64,000 nt of DNA. Source: Deltaproteobacteria bacterium (GTDB lineage Bacteria > Desulfobacterota > Syntrophia > Syntrophales > Smithellaceae). Location of the stretch: NCBI GenBank assembly GCA_022710585.1, contig JAKLGV010000002.1:1-64000 (forward strand), read 5' to 3'. The notes beneath the pieces are model-generated. The model was not told where the DNA came from, did no database searches, and saw only the letters and a list, made by a program, of their open reading frames with translations. Both the position numbers and the translations under genes were made by a program. How positions within the stretch are numbered: position 1 is the first letter of the stretch; every line of letters begins with the position of its first letter. Shown here in pieces: positions 47,051-56,454 of this stretch.

Positions 47051-47079
47051 TTGACTTTTATTTAAAATTAGTGCCTTAT
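47051..47079 (+). promoter_or_regulatory. Possible promoter of the HTH-ftsB-pil operon
   Basis: TTGACT (47051-47056), 17-base spacer, CCTTAT (47074-47079). The -35 box is good and the -10 weak, as expected for a promoter helped by an activator or AT-rich upstream tract. Confidence 0.35.
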
Positions 47080-47107
47080 GGGACACACGTGAGGTTTTGC
47101 TTTATCT

Positions 47108-47305
47108 ATGAAAGAACATATAAAGAAAAATCAGGTCAGAAAATTTCGGGAAACAATTCCTTTGAGTATATCGGAATTGGCAAGGAGAGCGGGTTTGACT
47201 CCCCAGACAATATCGAAGATGGAAAAGGGAATGTTGACCAGAAAGAATTCAGAGCTGAAGGTTGCCAAAGCGTTGCAAAAACCTTACGAAGAAGTATTCC
47301 CGTAA
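47108..47305 (+). CDS. Small Xre-type helix-turn-helix protein
   Basis: 65 residues, essentially one HTH domain: IPLSISELARRAGLTPQTISKMEKG is split across the helices at about 17-41, followed by ALQKPYEEVF. Such short Cro/Xre proteins bind DNA as dimers. It sits 52 bases before ftsB and just after the 10-bp iterons, so an autoregulatory or operon-control role is possible (inference). The Shine-Dalgarno is weak. Confidence 0.8.
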   Translation: MKEHIKKNQVRKFRETIPLSISELARRAGLTPQTISKMEKGMLTRKNSELKVAKALQKPYEEVFP

Positions 47306-47357
47306 ACGGGAGTGCAAAGATTCCTTCACGTTTAAGCAGTAGAAATGTTAACTATAG

Positions 47358-47627
47358 ATGAAAATAGGCAGGTATTTAATTCTCTTTTTGTTGTTCATGG
47401 CTCTTTTAATAACTTTCGGTAACAGGGGCCTGGTTGATAATTATTTAATGAGTAAAAGGCTGGCTGATTTAAAGACGCAAACAATAAAAATAGCGGCGGA
47501 AAATAATGAATTGAAAAAGAAGATACTTCTGCTGCGTAACGACATTGATTACATTGAAATGATGGCCCGCAATGAACTGGGAATGGTTAAAAAGGGTGAT
47601 GTCGTATATCGGTTTGCCAGGCAGTAA
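47358..47627 (+). CDS. ftsB: FtsB/DivIC-like cell division protein
   Basis: 89 residues: one N-terminal membrane helix (about 6-25), then a coiled coil (about 32-70, LADLKTQTIKIAAENNELKKK) and the DIDYIEMMARNELGMVKKGD motif of the septum-initiator family. It bridges FtsQ and FtsL in the divisome. Placement directly before pilM is unusual against the enterobacterial eno-ftsB order. Confidence 0.85.
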   Translation: MKIGRYLILFLLFMALLITFGNRGLVDNYLMSKRLADLKTQTIKIAAENNELKKKILLLRNDIDYIEMMARNELGMVKKGDVVYRFARQ

Positions 47628-47664
47628 CTAATAGGTTTGGTTAGATTCCGTTAATGGTGATTCA

Positions 47665-48747
47665 ATGCTGGATTTCAAAGAAATGTTCTCTGGAAAAAAG
47701 AGTCTAGTCGGCTTGGATATCGGCTCAAGCTCTATCAAGATTGCTGAAGTCACCGGCACCTCCAAGGGGTTTTATCTCAATCGCTTTCATGAGCTTCCTT
47801 TGCCCAAAGGTGTGATTATCGACGGCATTTTAGCTGACGCCGGCGTTTTAACGTCGCATATCAAGGAATTATTCAAAGTTTCCAAGTGTGGACGCAAGGG
47901 GGTTGTAACGTCTCTGGCGGGCAATTCGGTGATCATCAAAAAAGTTACCCTGGAGAAAATGGATGAAACCCAGTTGCGTGATTTGATTCGCGATGAAGCC
48001 GGCAAGTATCTGCCCTTTGAAACAATGGATGATGTGAATTATGACTTTCAGATTCTGGGTGAAAACAACTACAACCCCAATCAGATGGATATCATTATCG
48101 TTGCGGCCAAAAAAGAAATTGTCAACAGTTATATGGATGCCGTAACGGCCGCGGGACAGAATATTTTTATCATGGATGTGGCTCCGTTTGTTCTGGAGAC
48201 ATTATACGGCGTGAATTATGAATTTGACAATGAAGAGATCGTTGTCCTGATTAACATCGGCGCCAGCACCACCGGCATCAATATCGTTAAGGGAGGAACA
48301 TCGGTCTTTACCCGTGATTTTGCCATTGCCGGCAATTCCATTACGGAAGCTTTGCAGGAAAAATATAAAGTCACCTTTGAAGAAGCGGAAAAAATAAAGA
48401 TAGAAGGACTGCCCGGCGGGAGCGAAGGAGATAATCTGGATTTGAAAACCAGCATTCTGGAATTGGCACGGCCGATTTGTATGGAAATAGAAAGATCGAT
48501 CGATTATTTCCGTTCAACGTTTGGCGGCGAAGATATCAAAATGGTGCTGATTGCCGGCGGAACGGCAAGAATTGACAAATTAACCGATACTTTGTCAAAG
48601 ATGCTGAGTGTCAAAACAGAGGTTATCGATCCGCTCTTAAGAATCAACTATAACAAAAGAAATATAGACGTGAAAAATCTGGAAAGCATTAAACCGGTTG
48701 CGGCGACAGCCATAGGTTTGGGATTGAGGACCATAGGCGACAAATGA
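47665..48747 (+). CDS. pilM: Type IV pilus assembly protein PilM
   Basis: A 360-residue actin-like ATPase-fold protein on the cytoplasmic face of the pilus machine. LVGLDIGSSSIKIAEV (phosphate 1), INIGASTTGINIV (phosphate 2) and LIAGGTARIDKL are the actin-fold motifs. It binds the N-terminal peptide of PilN, encoded next with a 4-base ATGA overlap. Confidence 0.95.
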   Translation: MLDFKEMFSGKKSLVGLDIGSSSIKIAEVTGTSKGFYLNRFHELPLPKGVIIDGILADAGVLTSHIKELFKVSKCGRKGVVTSLAGNSVIIKKVTLEKMDETQLRDLIRDEAGKYLPFETMDDVNYDFQILGENNYNPNQMDIIIVAAKKEIVNSYMDAVTAAGQNIFIMDVAPFVLETLYGVNYEFDNEEIVVLINIGASTTGINIVKGGTSVFTRDFAIAGNSITEALQEKYKVTFEEAEKIKIEGLPGGSEGDNLDLKTSILELARPICMEIERSIDYFRSTFGGEDIKMVLIAGGTARIDKLTDTLSKMLSVKTEVIDPLLRINYNKRNIDVKNLESIKPVAATAIGLGLRTIGDK

Positions 48748-49292
48748 TTAAGATTAATCTTTTACCCTATCGTGAAAAAGCGAAGAAAGATACCTTTTCC
48801 AGGCAGATCTTTATTCTTGCCGGTTCATTGATTATATTTCTTCTGGTGCTCGGTTGGGTCACTGTCTGGATGCAGTCATCCATCACTGATCTGGAGAATA
48901 AGGTCAAGGAATCGGAAACGACATTGTCTGATCTGGACAAGAAAATCAGCAATCTGGAAACCTTTAAAAAAGATAAGAAGGGTCTGGAAGATAAACTGGG
49001 GGTTATCTCCACGCTGGAAGAGAATCGTCTGGCGCCGGTCAAAACTCTTGACAATCTGGCGCTTCTGGTTCCAGCCAAGGATATCTGGCTGAACAAGATG
49101 ACACAAAAAGGCAATAACATTAGTCTGGAAGGCATTGGGAGGGATAATCTGGTTGTGGCGGATTTTATGAAAAGCCTGGAAAAATTCGATCCTGTAAAAT
49201 CGGTTGATTTAATCGCTTCCAAAAAGACAGAGGTCGCCGGAGTTACCGTCCAGCAGTTCACTTTCTCATGTGTTTTGAAGAAGGGATTCTAA
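48744..49292 (+). CDS. pilN: Type IV pilus assembly protein PilN
   Basis: A 182-residue bitopic inner-membrane protein. The start MIKINLLPYREKAKK is the PilM-binding motif; the membrane helix is at about 24-45 and a coiled coil at about 50-85 leads to a ferredoxin-like periplasmic domain. It pairs with PilO. Confidence 0.94.
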   Translation: MIKINLLPYREKAKKDTFSRQIFILAGSLIIFLLVLGWVTVWMQSSITDLENKVKESETTLSDLDKKISNLETFKKDKKGLEDKLGVISTLEENRLAPVKTLDNLALLVPAKDIWLNKMTQKGNNISLEGIGRDNLVVADFMKSLEKFDPVKSVDLIASKKTEVAGVTVQQFTFSCVLKKGF

Positions 49293-49295
49293 TTT

Positions 49296-50027
49296 ATGGC
49301 CATAGATATCAATACGATAAAAAAAATGTCGCCAAAGGCCAAACTGGGCATTATTGCACTGGTTTTCTTTTTAATCGGCTATTTCTACTGGTTTTTCTTT
49401 TTAAATACAGCGCTGCAGAAAAAAAGCGAATTAAGCACGAAACTTACGGAAATGCAGGATCAGATTAAGGAGAAATCCAAGGTTGCCGGGCAGGTTAAAA
49501 AATTCATGGCGGATATTGCCATATTGCAGAACAATTATAAAGTAGCTTTACAAAAGCTTCCCGACCAGCGGGAAATTCCTTCTTTGTTTCGTTCGGTGTC
49601 ATTGGCCGGCAGAGATGCGGGCGTTGATTTTATCTTGTTTGAACCGAAAGCTTCCGTTCCGGGGACAATTACCGCTCCTCCCCCCAAGGAGGGGAAGGTA
49701 TCATCGCTCATGAAGCCTTCCGATCAGCGCGATGAAAAAGGTGCGGCAACTCCTTCAGGCAAAGGAGAACCGGCACCGAAAGGTAAAGGCAAAGCGGCTC
49801 CACCTCCCGAGCCTTTCTATGAAGAAATTCCGGTGAGCGTCGCGGTAACGGGCACGTATCAGGACACCCTTTATTTTTTTGATAAAGTGGCCAAACTGCC
49901 CAGAATCGTCAATATTTCAGATATTACGATGAGCAAAGCTGCCAATATAAAAAGCAGAAAAAATATACTTTCATCAACCTGTACCATTAAGACATATATG
50001 TTTATTGATAAAAAAGAGAAAAAATAA
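49296..50027 (+). CDS. pilO: Type IV pilus assembly protein PilO
   Basis: 243 residues: a membrane helix at about 18-36, a coiled coil (about 40-75), then the PilO periplasmic domain (IPVSVAVTGTYQDTLYFFDKVAKLPRIV). A Pro/Ala/Lys-rich insert of about 45 residues (120-170) lengthens the loop compared with Pseudomonas PilO. The start follows pilN by 3 bases. Confidence 0.93.
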   Translation: MAIDINTIKKMSPKAKLGIIALVFFLIGYFYWFFFLNTALQKKSELSTKLTEMQDQIKEKSKVAGQVKKFMADIAILQNNYKVALQKLPDQREIPSLFRSVSLAGRDAGVDFILFEPKASVPGTITAPPPKEGKVSSLMKPSDQRDEKGAATPSGKGEPAPKGKGKAAPPPEPFYEEIPVSVAVTGTYQDTLYFFDKVAKLPRIVNISDITMSKAANIKSRKNILSSTCTIKTYMFIDKKEKK

Positions 50028-50039
50028 CCGGTAAAAACA

Positions 50040-50747
50040 GTGAAAAACAAAATGAAAAAAAATAAATTCACTTTCATCCATTATGTCATCATCATATTAT
50101 TTGCGGCATCGCTTCCGGTTTATGCCGCTGAAGTTAAGAATGCTCCCGCGCCTCCCAAGACTGTTAAAGCGGCCCCTGTGGCGGCCAATGTTACCGCCAA
50201 GCCTCAGCCCGCGCATGCGGCAAACGCAAACGTGGCGGGGCAGCCAAAGTCAGTGCCTGCTGCGGCAACCGCGACCGTACCGCTAAAGCCTCAGACACAA
50301 CCAACGGCGGCCAATGTTCCTGTCCAAAAGCAGGCTCCTGCGCCGCCGGCGCCGGAGCCGAGCAAAGATTCAGTAGCCACAACGCCGATTTCGACATCTG
50401 TGCCTGATTACAGTTATAATCCCATGGATAAACCGGATCCATTTAAGCCGTTTATTGAAATGGAAAAAATTGAAAAGAAAAAGGCCGAAAAAAAAGCGCC
50501 GGATTCCATCTTTCCCCTGCAGAGAGCCGAAGCGGACAGCTATCGGGTAGTCGGCATCGCCGGTACTCCGGAGCAGAGAGTGGCGGTTGTTGAAGACACC
50601 GCAAAGAAATTCTATACCCTGACTAAGGGAACACGCATTGGGCTGTATGAAGGGAAGGTCGTTGAAATTTTGGCTGACCGCGTCATCGTGGAAGAGTATG
50701 AAGATAAAAAAGCAAGAAGGGTTACTCTAAAATTGCGCAAAAATTAA
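50040..50747 (+). CDS. pilP: Type IV pilus assembly protein PilP
   Basis: A protein of up to 235 residues linking the PilN/PilO frame to the secretin PilQ. It has a signal sequence ending VYAAEV (about 31) but no lipobox Cys, unlike classical PilP lipoproteins. A long Ala/Pro-rich linker (about 35-115) follows, then the PilP domain (DPFKPFIEMEKI, YRVVGIAG, RVAVVEDTAKKFYTLTKGTRIG). GTG 50040 or ATG 50052 could be the start. Confidence 0.9.
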   Translation: MKNKMKKNKFTFIHYVIIILFAASLPVYAAEVKNAPAPPKTVKAAPVAANVTAKPQPAHAANANVAGQPKSVPAAATATVPLKPQTQPTAANVPVQKQAPAPPAPEPSKDSVATTPISTSVPDYSYNPMDKPDPFKPFIEMEKIEKKKAEKKAPDSIFPLQRAEADSYRVVGIAGTPEQRVAVVEDTAKKFYTLTKGTRIGLYEGKVVEILADRVIVEEYEDKKARRVTLKLRKN

Positions 50748-50761
50748 GATGAGGTAGAATT

Positions 50762-52492
50762 ATGAAAAAATATTTAATCCCCCTATTGACTGTTTTTCTA
50801 GCCACGACCTTGATTTTTACATATATCTCGGGAAGTTCCGTTGCTGCTTCCCTCGAAGAGGATAAGTCTTCAGAAAATACCATAAAGGTAACCGCCAACA
50901 CAGGAACACTGGAAAATATTCTTCTTTCCAGATTGCCCGGAAAAGAAAGAGTGCAACTGGTCGTCACCAAACAGCCTTTCATTGATGTAAGCAACAAAAT
51001 CAGCGGCAGCTATCTGATTAAACTCGAGGATATGATTCTTCCGGGTAAGTTATCCCGAACGCTCGGTGAGGGAGAACTCAATAACATCATCAGCGTTGTT
51101 CCGTCGCATAAATTGGTCAAGGGCAAAAACTGGGTTTACCTCAATATCAGCATTAACAAGGTTGTTCCTTACTCCATCCGACAGGAAGACCAGAACGTTT
51201 TTATTGATTTCAACGTTTCCAGCCTGGAAAAACAAAAGACGGGCGTTGTGAAAAAAGCGGTCACGCGCAAAAAGGATTTATCGAAAGTCAAAAGCGCTGA
51301 CATTCCAGTCAAAGATGAACCGCTGAAGATTCCCGCGATCAAAGAGAAAAAACTCACCGACAGGCTCATTTCACTCGATTTTCAGGACGCGGATATCAAG
51401 AGTGTGTTTCGTCTGATGGCTGAATACGGCAATACCAGTATCGTGACCAGCGATGAAGTCAAGGGAAACATTACGCTGTCTCTGAAACAAGTTCCCTGGA
51501 CCAAGGCTTTGGACACCATTCTGGATGTGAATGGTCTGACGAAAAGAGAAGAAGGAAACGTTATCATTATTACCACCCTGGCAAGAAGCAAAGCGGATGA
51601 AGCCGCCAAGGAAGCGGTGATTGAAAGAGAAAAGAAAATAAAGGCCGATAGAGGCCTGTTGAAGCAGGTTTTAATTGAAGCCAAGATTGTCGAGGCCACG
51701 GAAGGTTTTACCAGAAATTTAGGTATTTCATGGGGATTCGGCAATCAGCAAAAAGTTAATTATGGCGGCGGCAAATATGGTTTGGGAGCAACCGGCGGCA
51801 GCGGCAAAACAGGGACACCTTATCAGCAGAACTATCCTTCTCAAATCGGTGTGACAGATATCGATGGAGAAGCTTTAGCAATGGCCGCAGTCAATTTTCC
51901 CCAGCGTGTAGCAGCTCCCGCCATTGGTCTGGTATTTGGCGGTGCGACGGGATTTCTGGAAACTCAGTTGGCGGCACTGGAAGACAACAATACCGGGAAA
52001 ATCATTTCTTCTCCCAAGGTCGTGACCATGGAAGGCATCAAGGCTGTCATTAAGCAGGGCGATGAAGTGCCTTATATCACGCCGGCGTCCGGAACGTCTC
52101 CGGCAACAGTTTCCTTTAAAGAAGCTTTATTAAAATTGGAAGTGACGCCGAAATTAACAGCCGACGGGAAAATTTCCATGGACATCAAAGCCAGCAATGA
52201 TACGCCGGACTGGTCAAAAGCCGCCCTGAACCCGCAGGGTAATCCTCCGATCGTGAAAAGTGAAGTCGAATCCAAAGTGGTCATTAATGACGGAGATACC
52301 ATTGTTATCGGTGGAATCTTGAGATCAACGGAAAGCAAATCCGTCAGCGGCTGGCCCTGGCTCCAGAAGATTCCGGTTCTCGGCTGGTTATTTAAGACCG
52401 ATAATTCGAGTAAAGAGAAAAGACAGTTGCTGATTTTCGTGACGCCCAAAGTTCTGGACAGTGAAAATATAGAAGCAGGTCCGGGAGCATAG
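50762..52492 (+). CDS. pilQ: Type IV pilus secretin PilQ
   Basis: The outer-membrane pore of the pilus. 576 residues, shorter than Pseudomonas or Neisseria PilQ because a single AMIN-like domain is present (about 60-150). The STN/N0 domain follows (about 195-265, ISLDFQDADIKSVFRLMAEY), then a short N1 part and the secretin barrel (VLIEAKIVEATEGFTRNLGISWGF to LLIFVTPKVLD). The signal peptide is at about 1-28. It closes the pilMNOPQ run. Confidence 0.95.
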   Translation: MKKYLIPLLTVFLATTLIFTYISGSSVAASLEEDKSSENTIKVTANTGTLENILLSRLPGKERVQLVVTKQPFIDVSNKISGSYLIKLEDMILPGKLSRTLGEGELNNIISVVPSHKLVKGKNWVYLNISINKVVPYSIRQEDQNVFIDFNVSSLEKQKTGVVKKAVTRKKDLSKVKSADIPVKDEPLKIPAIKEKKLTDRLISLDFQDADIKSVFRLMAEYGNTSIVTSDEVKGNITLSLKQVPWTKALDTILDVNGLTKREEGNVIIITTLARSKADEAAKEAVIEREKKIKADRGLLKQVLIEAKIVEATEGFTRNLGISWGFGNQQKVNYGGGKYGLGATGGSGKTGTPYQQNYPSQIGVTDIDGEALAMAAVNFPQRVAAPAIGLVFGGATGFLETQLAALEDNNTGKIISSPKVVTMEGIKAVIKQGDEVPYITPASGTSPATVSFKEALLKLEVTPKLTADGKISMDIKASNDTPDWSKAALNPQGNPPIVKSEVESKVVINDGDTIVIGGILRSTESKSVSGWPWLQKIPVLGWLFKTDNSSKEKRQLLIFVTPKVLDSENIEAGPGA

Positions 52493-52572
52493 TCCATACG
52501 TCACGATTCTGAAAATCAGTTTTTTTGCGTTGCTGCTTCATTTTTGGAGCAGAGCATATCTTTGTTGGGCAA

Positions 52573-53340
52573 ATGAAATTCACGATCAAAACAATTCCAC
52601 GTCTGTTGCCTTTTCTGGCCGTCCTGTTTTTTGTTTCCTGTACGTATACGCCATGGCACCGAGAACAATCCGAGCTTTTTTTAAATAAAGGAGTTGCTTA
52701 CCTGGCAACCGGACAATACAACAGCGCTTTAAAAGAACTGCTGGAATCTGAAAAATACTACTCCGGCAATCCCAAGGTTCATTATTATTTAGGCATCGCC
52801 TATCATGGCAAGGCGATGCAGGATAAGGCCATCGAGGAATTGGAGGAGGCTGTCTCCCTGGATAAAAATTATTCTGAAGCTCATAATTATCTGGGCACCT
52901 TGTATCTGGAAAGAGAACTCTGGGATAAGGCGATCGAGGAATTTGAAAAAGCGCTCGGTAATTATTTATACGACACGCCGGCCATGGCTCTTTATAATAT
53001 GGCCGCAGCCTACTACGCGAAGAAGGATTATAAGAGAGCCCTGATGAAGTATAATGAGGCTCTCCGGGTCGAACCCTTAACCGGATTGCGTCCGCAAATC
53101 TATAAAAAGATGGGACAGATCTATTATGATGAGGATAACTTTTCAGAAGCCATATGGCACTTAAAAAAATCCGTCGACATTGATTCATCGCTTTACGACG
53201 CCTATTTTCTGTTGGGCCAGAGCTATTTAAAGAATAGAGATCATGAAAATGCCCGACGGGCGTTTCAACAGGTCATCCATTTGTCGCCGGACTCCTCTTT
53301 CGGCCGTAAAGCCAGAAATTATCTGCATTCCTTAAGATAG
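52573..53340 (+). CDS. TPR lipoprotein, PilF/PilW-like
   Basis: About 255 residues from ATG 52573. The signal peptide has a lipobox-like FVSC (Cys about 22), so it is probably an outer-membrane lipoprotein. Five to six TPR units fill the rest (AYLATGQYNSALKELLESEKYY and similar). PilF/PilW pilotins, which help PilQ multimerise, are TPR lipoproteins of this size, and the gene directly follows pilQ; the pilotin role is inferred from that. In-frame upstream starts lack a ribosome site. Confidence 0.83.
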   Translation: MKFTIKTIPRLLPFLAVLFFVSCTYTPWHREQSELFLNKGVAYLATGQYNSALKELLESEKYYSGNPKVHYYLGIAYHGKAMQDKAIEELEEAVSLDKNYSEAHNYLGTLYLERELWDKAIEEFEKALGNYLYDTPAMALYNMAAAYYAKKDYKRALMKYNEALRVEPLTGLRPQIYKKMGQIYYDEDNFSEAIWHLKKSVDIDSSLYDAYFLLGQSYLKNRDHENARRAFQQVIHLSPDSSFGRKARNYLHSLR

Positions 53341-53446
53341 CCCGTTCATATTCCATTCCATCAATTCTTGACACGCTATACCCGCTGTGTTACGTAGCCC
53401 GCAATTGCAGTTTTTCATTCAATCATTCAAATGAGGGATTGTCATT

Positions 53447-54124
53447 TTGAAGGAAACCGCTCGTGATTTTTTACTCGCCGCAGAAGAGCATCTGCGCAGG
53501 GAGAACCCGGCCGAGGCCTTAAGGCTTGCCGCTGAAAGATTGCGGCATGTTCCCACGGATGCCGCCGCTCTCGGCATCTACTGTGACGCGCTCATCGTGA
53601 TGGGCAGGAGGGAAGAGGCGCGCGCGGTTCTCGATGAGGTGCCCAAAATTATCGACGGATTGAATATCATTTTTGAGCGCGCCGGCGATGCCTGTCGGGA
53701 AAAAGGCTACCATCGCGAGGCCGCCGCCTGCTATGAAAAATTTCTCTCTCTGCGTCCCGACACGGAGCGCTCCCGGGAAATTATCGGGAAGATGACTCTG
53801 CTGGAACAGGAAGATATTCTCTGCCCGGACCATGACTTGACCGGGCAGGGGAATGATACGGAACAGGATTTCTTCACCGTGACGATGGCTCAATTATATA
53901 TTCAACAGGGGCACATCCAGGACGCGGAATCCATGCTGGAAAAAATCATCCACAACGAGCCCGATAATACGGAGGCGGTCAGGCTGCTTGATCAACTGAG
54001 GCTCGGGCCACCGTCGCCGTCAGCGGAAGCAAAAGAATCTTCAGCGAAAAATTCTCTGGTTAAAATACTTTCCCGCTGGCTTCAGAATATAGAAAGGCTG
54101 AAAGTCAATGCTGCGGCAAAATAA
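53447..54124 (+). CDS. TPR-type protein of unknown function
   Basis: 225 residues with about four degenerate TPR or Sel1-like helices (for example AEEHLRRENPAEALRLAAERL and AQLYIQQGHIQDAESMLEKII). There is no signal peptide, so it is cytoplasmic. The start is TTG with AGGGA 8 bases upstream. It overlaps pepP by 17 bases. Its composition changes near residue 180 to a Ser/Ala linker and a basic helix. Confidence 0.78.
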   Translation: MKETARDFLLAAEEHLRRENPAEALRLAAERLRHVPTDAAALGIYCDALIVMGRREEARAVLDEVPKIIDGLNIIFERAGDACREKGYHREAAACYEKFLSLRPDTERSREIIGKMTLLEQEDILCPDHDLTGQGNDTEQDFFTVTMAQLYIQQGHIQDAESMLEKIIHNEPDNTEAVRLLDQLRLGPPSPSAEAKESSAKNSLVKILSRWLQNIERLKVNAAAK

Positions 54125-55193
54125 AAATCTTTCGGAGCGAATCCCGCGTCTTCGGCAAAAATTTCCGGCTTATAAAATCGACGGTCTGCTGATTTCCGAC
54201 ATGCACAATATCTTCTATCTGTGCGGTTTTACCGGTTCGGAAGGCGCTCTCCTGATTGGCCGTTCAGACGCGACACTGTTCATCGACGGCCGCTATACGG
54301 AGCAGGCTCAAGGGGAAACCCGCGGAGTAAGCATTCAGGAATTTACCGATAAAATCGCGGCTATTGTCCGGGAAATAAAAAAATCAAGATTAAAGCGTGT
54401 CGGTCTGGAAGCGGATGCCATCACGCTGGACATGTATCATCAGTTGATCAAAAATTATCCAGGAAATAAGTTTGTCGCCGTGTCCGAGGAATTAAGAATG
54501 CTCAGAGCCGGCAAAGATGCGTATGAAGTTGCCTGCCTGAAAAAGGCCGCCAGAATCGGCTCCTCAGCGATCGGCGCCGTCATTCAGCAGTTCAAGCCCG
54601 GCTGGACGGAAAAAGAAATCGCTCTGCAATTGGAGAACATCGCGCGCACATCAGGCGCCGACGGTCTGTCCTTTGAAGCCATTATTGCTTCCGGCCGCAA
54701 CGCCTCACGGCCCCACGCGAAACCGACGGACCGGAAAATCAGAACAGGAGATTTTGTCGTGATGGATTTCGGCGTCCGATACAAAAATTATTGCTCCGAC
54801 GAAACCTGCACCATCGCGATTGGGAAATTGACAGACCGACAAAAAAATGCTTATCAGATTGTCAAAGAGGCCCATGACCGCGCCCTGGATGCGGTTGCCG
54901 AGGGCGTGCCCTGCGCGGAAATCGATCAACGCGCGCGCGCTGTTTTTGGCAGGAAATATGAAGCTTACTTTGTGCATGGGACGGGACACGGCGTCGGTCT
55001 GGAAGTGCACGAAGCGCCGCGCCTGTCTTCAACGTCCGGAGATTTGCTCAAGCGAGGGATGGTGTTCACGGTTGAGCCCGGCTTATACCTTCCGGGGCAA
55101 TGGGGCATCCGGATAGAAGACACGGTTTTTTTGAAAGAAAATAGTTGCGAAAAGCTGACAAAAATGGATAAAGAGCTTACCATCATAGAATAA
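54108..55193 (+). CDS. pepP: Xaa-Pro aminopeptidase (M24 family)
   Basis: A 361-residue metallopeptidase removing N-terminal residues next to proline. The creatinase-like N-terminal domain (1-130) is followed by the pita-bread fold with metal ligands in MDFGVRYKNYCSDETCT, HGTGHGVGLEVHEAP and VFTVEPGLYLPGQWGIRIED. All five ligand motifs are intact. PepQ (prolidase) is the close alternative name. Confidence 0.92.
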   Translation: MLRQNKNLSERIPRLRQKFPAYKIDGLLISDMHNIFYLCGFTGSEGALLIGRSDATLFIDGRYTEQAQGETRGVSIQEFTDKIAAIVREIKKSRLKRVGLEADAITLDMYHQLIKNYPGNKFVAVSEELRMLRAGKDAYEVACLKKAARIGSSAIGAVIQQFKPGWTEKEIALQLENIARTSGADGLSFEAIIASGRNASRPHAKPTDRKIRTGDFVVMDFGVRYKNYCSDETCTIAIGKLTDRQKNAYQIVKEAHDRALDAVAEGVPCAEIDQRARAVFGRKYEAYFVHGTGHGVGLEVHEAPRLSSTSGDLLKRGMVFTVEPGLYLPGQWGIRIEDTVFLKENSCEKLTKMDKELTIIE

Positions 55194-55212
55194 AGAAAGA
55201 GGTTGTTCTATT

Positions 55213-55608
55213 ATGAAAGATTTTCCGGAAGATATCATTTACAGTTGCGAACATATATGGCTGCGTGTGGACGGCAGCATGGCCACCATCGGCATTACGG
55301 ATTACGCCCAGGAAAGATTGGGGGATGTTCTCTCTGTTGAGTTTATTGAAACGGACACATACGTGGAACGTGACGAGACTTTCGGTTCGATTGAGTCCGT
55401 CAAGGAAGTCGTGGATTTGATCTCTCCCGTCAGTGGCACGGTGGTTGTGATCAACGAAGATATTCTTGAAGATGTCAGTATCATTAACAGGGATCCTTAC
55501 GATACCGGATGGCTCGTTGTCATTGAGATGGACAACCTGGACCAACTGGAAGACCTGCTGGCTGCGACCAATTATCAGGATTTCATCGCTCAGGAAGAAG
55601 GCGAATGA
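55213..55608 (+). CDS. gcvH: Glycine cleavage system H protein (GcvH)
   Basis: A 131-residue lipoyl carrier. The lipoylation site is the Lys in GSIESVKEVVDLISPVSG (about residue 63), in the ESVK context of H proteins. YSCEHIWLRVDGSMATIGITDYAQERLGD is the family N-terminus (split). No gcvT, gcvP or lipA lies in the window; the gene is paired with a lipoate ligase instead, so it may serve lipoate transfer as well as glycine cleavage. Confidence 0.93.
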   Translation: MKDFPEDIIYSCEHIWLRVDGSMATIGITDYAQERLGDVLSVEFIETDTYVERDETFGSIESVKEVVDLISPVSGTVVVINEDILEDVSIINRDPYDTGWLVVIEMDNLDQLEDLLAATNYQDFIAQEEGE

Positions 55609-55617
55609 AACGTTTTT

Positions 55618-56448
55618 ATGGTCTGGAGACTGCTGGATTTTCAGAGTTTTAATATTTTTGAAAACATGGCCATCGATGAGGCGGTTTTCCACGAGACCAT
55701 CCGCAATCACCAGCCGCCGACGATAAGATTTTATGTGTCCAGACCGTCAGCGATCACCATCGGCTATTTTCAGGACGCAAAAAAAGAATTGAATATTGAA
55801 AAATGCCGCCGCGAGGGAATTGACATTACCCGCCGGATCACCGGGGGCAGGGCGGTTTTCCATTTCAGTGAAATGACCTATTCGATAGCGGCAGGCGATC
55901 ACGAGAAAATATTTCCCGTCGACGTTTTAGGCGCCTATAAAATTATCAGCCGGTGTATTGCCCGAGGGCTGAGTGACCTGGGCATCAACGCGAGTCTCGC
56001 CGGAGACGGATGCTCCATGAAGAAAGATGAACTCCCGCCCTGCTGTTTTGCGTTGCCCCGGAGAGACGAACTGCTGGTGAATGGCCGGAAAATTTGCGGC
56101 AGCGCTCAGGTAAGAAAAAAAGGGGGATTTCTTCAGCACGGCATGTTGCTTCTGGATTTTGACGCCCAGAAAACGGCTGAGCTTATTTCCCGGGACGTTG
56201 CGCCGGCGCCAACGGAAGCCCGGACATTGAAAAAATCCGTGACATCGATTGCCGAAGAGCTTGCTGAACGGGTTGACGAGCGCGAACTTTGCTTCCGGAT
56301 GAAAAAAGGCTTTACCGACGAACTGGGCATTGAGCTGGAAGCGGGAAGCATCACGTCCGCTGAAGAAAAGCTGAAAGACACATTGATGAAGAAATACATG
56401 GATGTGGACTGGATCATCGAGCGGAAAAAATATTTTAAGGCGGCATAA
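55618..56448 (+). CDS. Lipoate-protein ligase A family protein (LplA/LipM-like)
   Basis: 276 residues. The BPL_LplA fold shows RPSAITIGYFQDAKKELN, RRITGGRAVFHFSEMTYSI (lipoate/octanoate loop) and LLVNGRKICGSAQVRKKGGFLQHGMLLLDFD split around residues 142-180. It lacks the separate C-terminal accessory domain of E. coli LplA, so octanoyltransferase LipM is an alternative. The gene is 9 bases after gcvH, whose Lys is the likely acceptor. Confidence 0.86.
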   Translation: MVWRLLDFQSFNIFENMAIDEAVFHETIRNHQPPTIRFYVSRPSAITIGYFQDAKKELNIEKCRREGIDITRRITGGRAVFHFSEMTYSIAAGDHEKIFPVDVLGAYKIISRCIARGLSDLGINASLAGDGCSMKKDELPPCCFALPRRDELLVNGRKICGSAQVRKKGGFLQHGMLLLDFDAQKTAELISRDVAPAPTEARTLKKSVTSIAEELAERVDERELCFRMKKGFTDELGIELEAGSITSAEEKLKDTLMKKYMDVDWIIERKKYFKAA

Positions 56449-56454
56449 TTGCGA

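Noticed and set aside
47079..47101. Sigma-54-like promoter before the HTH gene
   Set aside because: The GG and GC elements are not at the required 10-base spacing.
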